Below are positions 1 to 6,434 of a DNA stretch of 13,620 nt, piece by piece. The first letter of the stretch is position 1. Each line of letters starts with the position of its first letter. The DNA lies in NCBI GenBank assembly GCA_037131655.1, contig JBAXQP010000040.1:1-13620 (forward strand), written 5' to 3'. The position numbers and the translations under genes were made by a program. The DNA is from a bacterium. GTDB lineage: Bacteria; Armatimonadota; Fimbriimonadia; Fimbriimonadales; JBAXQP01. The notes under the pieces were generated by a model. The model worked only from the letters and a program-made list of their open reading frames with translations, did no database searches and was not told the DNA's origin.

Positions 1-63
1 ACGGATGCCGCGGCCGAGAAGATCATCCTTCTCATCCATTCTGAAGTGAAGGAACTAATATAA
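1..63 (+). CDS. 3' end of an unidentified gene (partial)
   Basis: The frame starting at base 1 is open for 20 codons and ends in TAA at 61-63. It reads TDAAAEKIILLIHSEVKELI, an amphipathic, helix-like tail typical of a protein C-terminus. Too little is present to name a family; an AAEKI-type helix closes many glycosyltransferases and epimerases, but this is only a resemblance. The next gene starts 85 bases downstream with its own Shine-Dalgarno. Confidence is limited because 20 open codons can occur by chance. Confidence 0.4.
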   Translation, partial: TDAAAEKIILLIHSEVKELI

Positions 64-85
64 ACAAGCAAACGTAACCATGTTT

Positions 86-106
86 AGACAACGAGGAATC
101 TTGTCT
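86..106. repeat. Inverted repeat AGACAA-N9-TTGTCT ahead of the first small gene
   Basis: AGACAA at 86-91 and TTGTCT at 101-106 are perfect complements around a 9-base spacer. It lies between the partial gene ending at 63 and the start at 149. There is no following T-run, so it is a poor intrinsic terminator; an operator or chance palindrome is as likely. The overlapping 11-mer at 82-92 (GTTTAGACAAC) recurs as its reverse complement at 7438-7448 upstream of the beta-barrel gene. Confidence 0.3.
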
Positions 107-148
107 TACTCTGTAGAATTAGATTTCATATCCTAAGGAGGATGTAAT

Positions 149-556
149 ATGAAGCAGAAAAGATTCAAAAAGTTTGTAATCTTATTGTTTGGTCTAATCG
201 TAATCGCAGCAATATGTTGGATGGTGCTTGACTGGGGTTACAACCAGCATCTTACAGTTGCTTATGTCGAGAAGCATGTTACGTTAGGTATGACTATCGG
301 TGAGGCTGAGGAAGCTTTAGGGTTGCCGAAAGGGATGATTGCGAAAAGGGAAGAAAAAGAAGAACACCCTACACCAAAACTGAAACGTAGCTTCACTATC
401 TCAGAGGCCGGTGTTGGGGCTTACTTTGAAGAACAGTACAGCATTGTTTTGTTTACAAATCATGAGGGCGTTATCACCGACGCCTATGCTGAAAGTGTTC
501 GCGGAATTGATGATCAAGGGGTACTAATCACTCTGAAAGCTAAGCAGAAGCAATAA
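149..556 (+). CDS. Small membrane-anchored protein with BamE/SmpA-like motif
   Basis: This 135-residue protein has a basic N-terminus (MKQKRFKK) and one hydrophobic segment at about residues 9-28. That suggests a single N-terminal membrane anchor with the rest outside the cytoplasmic membrane; no lipobox Cys or clear signal-peptidase site is evident. After the anchor, VTLGMTIGEAEEALGLP (about residues 44-60) resembles the V-x-x-GMT-x-x-x-x-x-x-LG-x-P signature of the SmpA/OmlA (BamE) fold. Near the C-terminus, a strand-like stretch (SIVLFTNHEGVITDAY) fits the small alpha/beta layout of that fold. The start is well supported: AAGGAGG at 135-141 sits 7 bases before ATG. The gene stands alone, followed by a repeat-rich non-coding region. 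A role in BAM assembly is not implied, since the same motif occurs in many small proteins of unknown function. Confidence 0.75.
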   Translation: MKQKRFKKFVILLFGLIVIAAICWMVLDWGYNQHLTVAYVEKHVTLGMTIGEAEEALGLPKGMIAKREEKEEHPTPKLKRSFTISEAGVGAYFEEQYSIVLFTNHEGVITDAYAESVRGIDDQGVLITLKAKQKQ

Positions 557-607
557 CGAGTGATTTCGATGCTTCGCTTTGATAGCCCAGAAGCGGTTGC
601 TTTTTTC

Positions 608-790
608 GATGCTTCGGTAGCAGAGCGTAGCGGCGCTGCCGGAGCTTTTCCGGAAGACCCTCAGGCTGCGATCAGGGTGATGTGCCTGGTGGCCGTTTGG
701 ATTTGGAGCCGGCGAGACGCCGGCGCTACAGGGTCTGACATTAGCTATATGGGCTTCGGCATCGACGCTTCGCTCTGATACCGAAGCATC
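608..790. repeat. Long imperfect inverted repeat, about 38-bp arms
   Basis: Bases 608-645 are complementary to 753-790 with about 33 of 38 matches. The outer 20 bases (608-627 against 771-790) differ at one position only. The roughly 107 bases between the arms contain further palindromes, including the GCCGGCG hairpin at 708-724. The whole could fold as a branched structure in RNA or single-stranded DNA. It encodes nothing evident and has no flanking target-site duplication that I can see, so a miniature non-autonomous element is possible but unproven. Confidence 0.7.
708..724. repeat. GCCGGCG-AGA-CGCCGGC hairpin (REP-like core)
   Basis: This is a perfect 7-bp GC-only stem with an AGA loop, followed by GCTACAGGG. 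From general knowledge, intergenic sequences of this form recur many times in some environmental bacterial genomes, where they are often mis-annotated as short proteins. Only one copy is visible here, so its repeat status rests on that recollection. No transposase of the REP-associated (RAYT) type is in the window. Confidence 0.55.
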
Positions 791-983
791 CGGTTCGGAC
801 TCTGCCTTTCGCACTTCGACTTTAGCCTTTCGCATCCCATCGATAGCCCCGCAGCGGTCGCATTTGGGGTTGGTGGGGTTGAAGTAGCAGAAGTCATACA
901 TCCCCACGCTGCGGGAGAGGGTATATAACTCCGCCTCCCAGAGTAGGCCGTTAGGGCATATCGAAGGGTTTTGGAGACTCCCT

Positions 984-1010
984 AAAGTCCCCCTTGGACA
1001 GGGGGACTTT
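984..1010. terminator. Perfect 11-bp hairpin, candidate terminator of the minus-strand operon
   Basis: AAAGTCCCCCT (984-994) and AGGGGGACTTT (1000-1010) form a perfect stem around a 5-base loop. It lies about 30 bases past the stop of the oxidoreductase gene, the expected place for that operon to end. The stem closes with A/T pairs, so the RNA ends in CUUU rather than a long U-tract; termination may be weak. Similar CCCCCTT...AGGGGG palindromes are widespread dispersed intergenic repeats, so it may equally be a repeat. Confidence 0.5.
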
Positions 1011-1039
1011 CCTAGGAGATGTAAGCTAATGGCAGCTTA

Positions 1040-2104
1040 TTATCGCTTGATATTAACCGGTTTGCCGGTGGCGGCGCTTTCGTAGAGCGCGTCCAGTATT
1101 TCCATGACGATTAAGCCCTCTTCACCGGTAGCGGTGTGAGGGGTATCGTTTAGGATGGCATCTGCGAAGTGATGCATTGCGATGGGGGCATCAGGTATGG
1201 GTGGGTGCAGCTTCATGTCGTACTGAAGTCCTTCTCGCTCGATGTAGATTTCAGCTTCGAACTCATACCCTTCATCGAGGTTGTATTGCTTGATACCGCC
1301 TTTGGTGCCGAGAAGTTCGGTGACCATTCTATCATTCTCTTTGATATTGCTGGCCCAAGAGGCTTCGACCGACAGCGCTGCGCCGTTTTCGAATTTCACA
1401 AAACCGGCGGCGAAGTCTTCGACATCATATTTCTTATTCTGCTTCTTTGCCATTTCCGCGCCGATAAAGCCAGCAGTAACACCCATTACTGAAACTGGTT
1501 TCGGGTAGCCCATTAACCATAAGGCCATATCTACTCGGTGAACGCCAAGGTCAATTAAAGGTCCGCCGCCTGCTAACTCTTTCTGACCGAACCAACCGCC
1601 GAAATTAGGGATGCCGCGTCGTCTAAGCCAGGTAGTGCGTCCGTAATAAACATCACCCAAGAGGCCGGAGTCGACTTGACCCTTGAGCGCCCAAATCTGT
1701 TTTCCGAAACGATAGCTGAAGTCGATCATGATGCGCTTGTTAGCCTTCTTGGCGGCGGCATTCATCTTTCTCGCTTCCTCCGCATTCATCGCCATCGGCT
1801 TCTCACAAAGCACATGCGCTCCTGATTCTAACGCCGCTATTGTATAAGGCATATGGAACTTGTTGGGGGTAGCCACGCAGATGATATCCAGCTTCTCCTT
1901 CGAAATCATATCAAAGCCGTCTGTATAGCCTTTTTCAACTCCTTCCTTTTCTTTACAGGCTTCCAGGCGGATTTTATCCATATCGGCGATTGCCACAACT
2001 TTACAATCCGGATGGGTATTAAAACGCTTTACGTGCCCTTGTCCCATCCCTAAACCAATAACGCCGACCTTCAATTGCGGTGTCTTTGTTGTCTTCTTTT
2101 GCAT
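1040..2104 (-). CDS. Gfo/Idh/MocA family NAD(P)-dependent oxidoreductase
   Basis: At 354 residues this is a full-length cytoplasmic sugar- or inositol-type dehydrogenase. The N-terminal Rossmann domain has KVGVIGLGMGQGH (12-24) as the dinucleotide-binding loop and D41 after the second strand (VVAIAD), suiting NAD. ATPNKFH (78-84) and the catalytic-lysine motif CEKPMAMN (100-107) follow. The C-terminal alpha/beta domain contains GGGPLIDLGVHRVDM (179-193), where Asp185 and His189 match the usual substrate/catalytic pair. The family acts on many sugars, sugar nucleotides and inositols, and the substrate cannot be read from sequence. Being downstream of polyprenyl-glycan genes makes a nucleotide-sugar or surface-sugar substrate plausible, but the 71-base gap means it may be transcribed separately. 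The start is supported by AAGGAG (2111-2116) six bases before ATG. Confidence 0.95.
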   Translation of the reverse strand: MQKKTTKTPQLKVGVIGLGMGQGHVKRFNTHPDCKVVAIADMDKIRLEACKEKEGVEKGYTDGFDMISKEKLDIICVATPNKFHMPYTIAALESGAHVLCEKPMAMNAEEARKMNAAAKKANKRIMIDFSYRFGKQIWALKGQVDSGLLGDVYYGRTTWLRRRGIPNFGGWFGQKELAGGGPLIDLGVHRVDMALWLMGYPKPVSVMGVTAGFIGAEMAKKQNKKYDVEDFAAGFVKFENGAALSVEASWASNIKENDRMVTELLGTKGGIKQYNLDEGYEFEAEIYIEREGLQYDMKLHPPIPDAPIAMHHFADAILNDTPHTATGEEGLIVMEILDALYESAATGKPVNIKR

Positions 2105-2175
2105 GCCAAACTCCTTCTATTTAACTCTCGATCCAACTTATAATCGATTTATACCCGATACGCGAGCGCAGCATC
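2105..2175 (-). promoter_or_regulatory. Gap with possible -10 elements before the oxidoreductase gene
   Basis: Read on the minus strand, this 71-base gap contains TATAAA followed closely by TTATAA around an ATCGAT core, about 35-50 bases before the ATG. Either could be a -10 hexamer giving independent transcription of the last gene. I see no good -35 partner at normal spacing, so this is a weak call. No terminator hairpin separates it from the upstream undecaprenyl-diphosphatase gene. Confidence 0.25.
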
Positions 2176-3012
2176 TCACATCTGAGTAACAAGAGCTGCA
2201 ATTACTGCCGTTCCTAGTAGGATGCGATAGATAGTGAAGGGAAGAACGGAGTTCGAACGGAGATATTTGAGAAGAAAAGCGATGCAGAGTACGCCGACAA
2301 TTGTTGATGTGACGAAACCAATAGCGAGGCCTGGAAGGACTTGATGAAGTGTATCAGAGGGAACATGCCGGAGGTCTAGCAGCTTCGCAAGTGCGGCTCC
2401 GACTACAATCGGGGTCATTAATAGAAATGAAAATCGAGCTGCCGCTTCACGCTTAAGGCCAAATGCCATTCCTGCCGTCATCGTAATTCCTGAACGTGAT
2501 ACTCCCGGCATTAGCGCCAAAGTCTGTGCAACCCCTATCCAAAAGGCGTTTCCGATTGTAACATCCTCTATACCCATGGTTTTGCGTCGGAAGCGATCGA
2601 AACCCCATAATAGAATACCAAAGACAATGAGGAATACACCGATTAGTACTAAATGCGAGCGTAGAATTACCTCAACTTGAGATTCTAATAGCTTCCCAAT
2701 AACCGCTGCGGGAATGCTTCCGAGGATAATTCCGATTGCCAGGCAGCGATCTTGGCGCCGATTGGTGTCTTTTGAACCAAGGGAACTGAATATCCGCCAC
2801 AGGTCTTCTCGGAAGTAGAAAAGCACGGCTAATGCAGTTCCAAGGTGGAGCGCCAAGTCCAATGATAAATCAATCTGGGGATTGTTGAGCGGCCAAGTTT
2901 GGTCCCACCCAAAAAAGTGGCGGGCTAAAATCAAATGACCTGAACTTGAAATCGGAAGAAATTCGGTCAATCCCTGAATAATGCCAAGGATGGCTGCCTG
3001 TAATAACATCAT
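2176..3012 (-). CDS. uppP: Undecaprenyl-diphosphatase UppP (BacA type)
   Basis: This integral membrane enzyme removes a phosphate from undecaprenyl diphosphate, regenerating the undecaprenyl phosphate carrier used for peptidoglycan and surface glycans; high dosage gives bacitracin resistance in other species. At 278 residues it is family-typical. Both conserved blocks are intact: QGLTEFLPISSSGH (13-26), with the catalytic-type Glu17 and the SSSGH stretch, and PGVSRSG (169-175), with the essential Arg. LALHLGTALAVLFYFR (53-68) is also characteristic. Several further hydrophobic helices run to the C-terminus. Translation starts at ATG 3012, directly followed by a second ATG. A GGAG at 3024-3027 overlaps the end of the upstream gene, whose TGA is only 8 bases away, so the two are almost certainly co-transcribed. 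It supplies the lipid for the WecA-like enzyme encoded in the same operon. Confidence 0.97.
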   Translation of the reverse strand: MMLLQAAILGIIQGLTEFLPISSSGHLILARHFFGWDQTWPLNNPQIDLSLDLALHLGTALAVLFYFREDLWRIFSSLGSKDTNRRQDRCLAIGIILGSIPAAVIGKLLESQVEVILRSHLVLIGVFLIVFGILLWGFDRFRRKTMGIEDVTIGNAFWIGVAQTLALMPGVSRSGITMTAGMAFGLKREAAARFSFLLMTPIVVGAALAKLLDLRHVPSDTLHQVLPGLAIGFVTSTIVGVLCIAFLLKYLRSNSVLPFTIYRILLGTAVIAALVTQM

Positions 3013-3020
3013 CTAACGAT

Positions 3021-4235
3021 TCACTCCCCACCTACGGCCGGTTTTATTTCGTGACTGCGCTCGATAGGTTTTGGCACGCGTGGTAGATAGTAGTATCGCC
3101 AGACATTTCTTGCAATAGCGGTGACAGGAGCTGCAAAGATCATTCCGATAAGCCCAAAGAACTCCGCTCCAATCAGAAGGGAAATAATCACCCACACTGC
3201 ATGAAGGCCAATTCTTTCCCCAACGATGGCCGGCATAAGGAATTTACTTTCGGCGAAATGCATGGCGGTAAATAAAATCGCCACTACTAAACCGACTTGA
3301 ACACTGCCGGCAGAAAGCGCCGCAAGCAGGACTACCGGAATACCGCCAATTAAAGGCCCTAAAATTGGAATAGCGCGTGTTAGCCCTGCATAAATGCCAA
3401 GCATGACAGCATACTTTCCAACACCCCCACCCGGCGCATCCGTAGTAAGCTGTCCCAACACCGATAAAATTGCCCATGTAATCACACCGGCAAGGATGCA
3501 TAGGAATGCTTGAGAGATAACGTATTGCCGCATGATATGGTTTGTATCGTAGATAATACGAGCAACCAAGCGGAACTTATTGCGCGGAACCATGGCGCAA
3601 AGGTCGTGCTTCAATCGCCTGGAATCGATTAAGAAGTAGAAGGCAAGAATTGGTACTAATATCGCTTCAACGAAGGTGCCCACGAGTTTATAAGAATTCT
3701 GAATCCAGCCGCCCATTGGACTTGCGACTGAACGTGTCAAATTTGCAAATTGCCCGTTCATCATGTAATCATCAATTGACTTGCGCCATTCAGGAGAGAA
3801 AGCTTTCGTGTACCAATCTGTCCATGAAACAGCTTTCCAATGCTCGAATTGATGCTGATATTTCGGTAGATTGCTGTTCAGAGACTTAAGCTCGACTCCG
3901 ATGGGGCCGATGAACTCGGATATCGCCCAATAGGTAATAAAGCCAAGTAAAGCATAGGAGATGAGCACAGCCCAAATTCGCCGTCCATAGAAAGATAAAC
4001 GGAACTTACCAATTAAAGGCAGGTGAGTAAGTCCCAAAGCAGGGATAACCCGTCGCCAAATCGCAAGTATCCCATCAACCAGGAATGACATCGCATAGGC
4101 GAAGGCTCCCGCAAAAAGGGTCAGAACTATTAGGTTTCGCACACGCCAACCTATCCAAGCAAAAAGCATAAGGACAGCGATGCGCCAGAGCACGTTCCAT
4201 AGTGGTGAAAACCAACTAGTTTTTATGTTATTCAA
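3021..4235 (-). CDS. AI-2E (PerM) family membrane protein
   Basis: This 404-residue polytopic membrane protein belongs to the AI-2E transporter/PerM family. It has paired N-terminal helices (about 15-55), another at 85-110, a soluble loop of about 70 residues, and a C-terminal cluster of helices from about 185. Family hallmarks are VPILAFYFLIDSRRL (194-208) and TRAIPILGPLIGGIPVVLLA (286-305). Although named after autoinducer-2 export, most members have no proven substrate; some are implicated in ion or proton exchange. Translation most likely starts at TTG 4235, which shares bases with the TGA of the epimerase gene (TTGA overlap). A GGAG at 4244-4247 sits 8 bases before it, and no in-frame ATG occurs before the first membrane helix, so TTG is preferred. 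Tight linkage between the epimerase and UppP genes suggests a role connected to the envelope glycan or its lipid carrier, which is an inference. Confidence 0.9.
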   Translation of the reverse strand: MNNIKTSWFSPLWNVLWRIAVLMLFAWIGWRVRNLIVLTLFAGAFAYAMSFLVDGILAIWRRVIPALGLTHLPLIGKFRLSFYGRRIWAVLISYALLGFITYWAISEFIGPIGVELKSLNSNLPKYQHQFEHWKAVSWTDWYTKAFSPEWRKSIDDYMMNGQFANLTRSVASPMGGWIQNSYKLVGTFVEAILVPILAFYFLIDSRRLKHDLCAMVPRNKFRLVARIIYDTNHIMRQYVISQAFLCILAGVITWAILSVLGQLTTDAPGGGVGKYAVMLGIYAGLTRAIPILGPLIGGIPVVLLAALSAGSVQVGLVVAILFTAMHFAESKFLMPAIVGERIGLHAVWVIISLLIGAEFFGLIGMIFAAPVTAIARNVWRYYYLPRVPKPIERSHEIKPAVGGE

Positions 4236-5377
4236 TTCGAGGTCTCCACAAAGGCAGATTCATTTGAAATACCAAACACTTCGAAGAGCGCGCAGCGAAT
4301 TCGCTTGGCTGCCTGACCGTCTCCATAAGGGTTAGCGGCTTTCGCCATTTTGGAATACGCGGCAGAATCTAACAGAAGCTCTGAAGCCTCGCGTATAACC
4401 GTTTCCGTCGCAGTCCCTATTAATTTCGACGTGCCGGCAGTTATTCCTTCTGGTCTTTCCGTCGTCTTTCGCAAAACTAAAACTGGTTTTCCCAATGAGG
4501 GCGCTTCTTCTTGAATTCCGCCTGAATCAGTTAGTATTAAATATGACTGGCGCATTAATTGAGCGAAAGGCGCATAATCAGGCGGCTCGATGAGCTGTAT
4601 TCTTTCTTTACCTTCGAGAACACTGAGAATGGTCTCACGAACAGCGGGGTTTTTGTGTAGGGAATAGATAATTTCGATGTCTGGAAAACGTTCGAGAAGC
4701 TCAGACAACGCTAAACAAATATCCCGAATAGGCTCGCCCCAGTTTTCTCTTCGATGGGTTGTTACCAAGATCATACGCTTGTCGGATTGGAATACATTTT
4801 CGGTGTTAGCCGCCACATGAAGCATCGCATCGATGCCGGTGTTGCCGGTGACCCAAATTCTATCGGGTTTGACGCCTTCTCTAAGTAAGTTCTCTTTGGC
4901 TAAAGCAGTGGGGGCAAAGTGAAATTCAGTGATTTGGCCCGTTAGGCGTCGATTCATTTCTTCGGGGAACGGATCGTATTTATCATCGGTTCGCAACCCT
5001 GCTTCCACATGGCCGAAGGGGATTTTATGGAAGAATGCTGCCAAGCTGCTGATAAAAGTGGTTGTTGTATCACCCTGAGCGAGTACGATATCAGGCTCGA
5101 ATTCTTTAATGGCTTTATCCAGACCATTGAGTGATCGCGAACTAATCTGAGCCAGGGTTTGACCGTGCTGCATAAGATTCAGATCAATATCCGGTACGAT
5201 TCCAAACACTTCCAGCACCTGATCGAGCATTTCCCGATGTTGTCCGGTCACGACCACTTTTAACTTAACAAGCTTAGGAAAACGCAAAAATTCTAACACA
5301 ACCGGCGCCATCTTAATCGCATCCGGTCGCGTGCCAAAAACGGTCATTATCCTAAGTGGAAGTTTTTGTGGCCTCAC
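4232..5377 (-). CDS. wecB: UDP-N-acetylglucosamine 2-epimerase (non-hydrolysing)
   Basis: This cytoplasmic enzyme interconverts UDP-GlcNAc and UDP-ManNAc, feeding ManNAc or ManNAcA into surface polysaccharides. At 381 residues it is family-typical. Signature blocks appear in order: VFGTRPDAIKMAP (13-25), TGQHREML (44-51), QGDTTT (101-106), HVEAGLRT (123-130), FPEEMNRR (137-144), TGNTGIDA (177-184), THRRENWG (207-214), DSGGIQEEAPSLGKPVL (284-300) and NPYGDGQAA (349-357). The first block has Asp19 where Glu is more usual. GTG at 5377 is the only start upstream of the first beta strand, since TAG lies two codons before it; the alternative ATG at 5347 would cut into the RIMTVFG strand. No Shine-Dalgarno precedes the GTG. 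Instead a perfect TATAAT ends 8 bases upstream, consistent with a leaderless transcript. The gene overlaps the next one by 4 bases. Confidence 0.96.
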   Translation of the reverse strand: MRPQKLPLRIMTVFGTRPDAIKMAPVVLEFLRFPKLVKLKVVVTGQHREMLDQVLEVFGIVPDIDLNLMQHGQTLAQISSRSLNGLDKAIKEFEPDIVLAQGDTTTTFISSLAAFFHKIPFGHVEAGLRTDDKYDPFPEEMNRRLTGQITEFHFAPTALAKENLLREGVKPDRIWVTGNTGIDAMLHVAANTENVFQSDKRMILVTTHRRENWGEPIRDICLALSELLERFPDIEIIYSLHKNPAVRETILSVLEGKERIQLIEPPDYAPFAQLMRQSYLILTDSGGIQEEAPSLGKPVLVLRKTTERPEGITAGTSKLIGTATETVIREASELLLDSAAYSKMAKAANPYGDGQAAKRIRCALFEVFGISNESAFVETSN

Positions 5378-5385
5378 AAGCTAAG

Positions 5386-5391
5386 ATTATA
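5386..5391 (-). promoter_or_regulatory. -10 hexamer TATAAT directly before the epimerase gene
   Basis: On the minus strand TATAAT occupies 5391-5386. Eight bases separate it from the GTG start, so a transcript beginning at the usual distance would start at or within a base or two of the GTG, giving a leaderless message. There is no recognisable -35 at 16-18 bases. The 56-base gap here is the widest between the first five operon genes, a sensible place for an internal promoter. Confidence 0.4.
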
Positions 5392-5433
5392 GCGCGAAAG
5401 AGGGGGGTAATGTGTAGTGCGTTGCTCTTTGTC

Positions 5434-6429
5434 TTAATGCGCTCGGGCAAATTTAAATATCAAGACAGCGGTAATGCCGAGGGCGATGGCAACGGCGTAG
5501 AGGATCAAGACGGCTTGACGCTGATTTAGTCCAATGTCGAGGAGTTGATGGTGAAGGTGGCGTTTATCGGCTTTATAGATCGGTTGGCCGCTACGTAATC
5601 TTCTCAGGACGACCACGAACGCATCTATCAAAGGTAGGCCGAAAACGAGAAGGGATACCGCCATTACGACCACTGTAATGGTTTTATAGGTTCCAATGAT
5701 CGCAAGACCCGCTAGCAGGAATCCGAGAAATTGCGACCCGCCGGTTCCCATAAAAATCTTGGCCGGATTATAATTGTGCTTAAGAAACCCGACCGCTGCG
5801 CCACATCCAGCGGCAGAAAGAAGGGCCACTTCCGGTTGCCTTGCTTGAAGCGCTAGTAACGCTATCGCCGCCGCCGCAATTGCTCCTACCCCAGCAGCAA
5901 GTCCATCAAGCCCATCAATAGTGTCCATCGTTTTGGTGACAACAAATATCCAAATAGCTGTGATGGGCATTGTCAGTCCCCCAAGCGCTAACCACATCGT
6001 GTGCGCATCATAATCCGGTTTTGATGGAGCGAATGGCTTGGAGATGCCTTGTATCTGTACACCGAAGAGCTGGACTACAACCCCCATACACAGGAGAAAA
6101 AGCATCTGGGTAATGGCGGAGAATTGGTATTTATCATCAAGTGCGCCCATAAGCACGATGAGCCCGCCGATCAACATTAGCCCCGCTGACCATTCATGCC
6201 ATACAAAACGCTTATCCCAGATATAACCGAAAGTATTAACGATGGTGAGTGCGAAGAGAACCCCTGCATAAATCGCCAATCCTCCCCAACGCGGGGTAGG
6301 TTCTTTATGGACACGCCGCGCATCGGGCTGATCTATCACACCCGACGAGATAGCTATTTTGCGGACAAACGGCGTCAGAAAGTAGGAGATAAGTAAAGCG
6401 ATTAAGAATGCAATCGTCGGAAATCTCAT
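5434..6429 (-). CDS. wecA: WecA/TagO/MraY-family polyprenyl-phosphate sugar-1-phosphate transferase, variant active site
   Basis: This 331-residue, roughly ten-helix membrane enzyme of glycosyltransferase family 4 transfers a sugar-1-phosphate, usually GlcNAc-1-P, from a UDP-sugar to undecaprenyl phosphate, the first step of a lipid-linked glycan. Recognisable motifs are RRVHKEPTPRWGG (38-50), GALDDKYQ (95-102, with the Asp98-Asp99 pair), TIDGLDGLAAG (170-180), LPLIDAF (265-271) and KRHLHHQLL (289-297), the HxHH motif of the non-MraY branch. There are deviations. The usual NAxNxxDGLDG reads TKTMDTIDGLDG (K166 and D169 replace Asn), and the usual MGDxGS reads MGTGGS (T229 replaces the metal-linked Asp). 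The sequence is otherwise intact, so it looks like a subfamily variant rather than a decayed gene. ATG lies 5 bases after the deaminase stop, with GGAG (6438-6441) as ribosome-binding site. It is paired with the epimerase and UppP genes. Confidence 0.9.
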   Translation of the reverse strand: MRFPTIAFLIALLISYFLTPFVRKIAISSGVIDQPDARRVHKEPTPRWGGLAIYAGVLFALTIVNTFGYIWDKRFVWHEWSAGLMLIGGLIVLMGALDDKYQFSAITQMLFLLCMGVVVQLFGVQIQGISKPFAPSKPDYDAHTMWLALGGLTMPITAIWIFVVTKTMDTIDGLDGLAAGVGAIAAAAIALLALQARQPEVALLSAAGCGAAVGFLKHNYNPAKIFMGTGGSQFLGFLLAGLAIIGTYKTITVVVMAVSLLVFGLPLIDAFVVVLRRLRSGQPIYKADKRHLHHQLLDIGLNQRQAVLILYAVAIALGITAVLIFKFARAH

Positions 6430-6434
6430 TAGGG

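Larger units (their letters stand above)
557..1039. other. Repeat-rich intergenic region without a convincing gene
   Basis: This 483-base stretch between two convergent genes is packed with palindromes and short direct repeats. TTTCGATGCTTCG occurs at 564-576 and 604-616. GATAGCCC-type 20-mers at 581-600 and 842-861 match at 17 of 20 positions. GCCTTTCGCA occurs at 804-813 and 825-834. CCGGA/TCCGG pair at 639-643/649-653. The long inverted repeat and two hairpins are listed separately. Open frames cross it on both strands, but their low-complexity translations follow the repeats. One minus-strand stretch near 840-955 gives a Cys-rich segment (NPTNPKCDRCG) that could be a decayed zinc-ribbon fragment; it has no ribosome-binding site and is not called as a gene. 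Confidence 0.7.

Noticed and set aside
560..778. 72-codon plus-strand frame in the repeat region
   Set aside because: No ribosome-binding site, and it is the plus-strand reading of the inverted repeat.
524..907. 127-codon open frame on the minus strand overlapping the end of the first small gene
   Set aside because: It runs through the palindromic repeats and over the 3' end of a well-supported gene, has no ribosome-binding site, and its translation (for example CSAGVSPAPNP) follows the GCCGGCG hairpin. Only the Cys-rich part is kept, as a possible remnant.
2141..2149. TAATCGATT shared with the palindrome TAATCGATTA at 7427-7436 as a common operator
   Set aside because: An AT-rich 9-mer with an ATCGAT core is too common to support a regulatory claim from two occurrences.
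3021..4235. Evidence for AI-2 quorum sensing from the AI-2E family protein
   Set aside because: The family name is historical, most members have no shown link to AI-2, and no luxS or lsr genes are present here.
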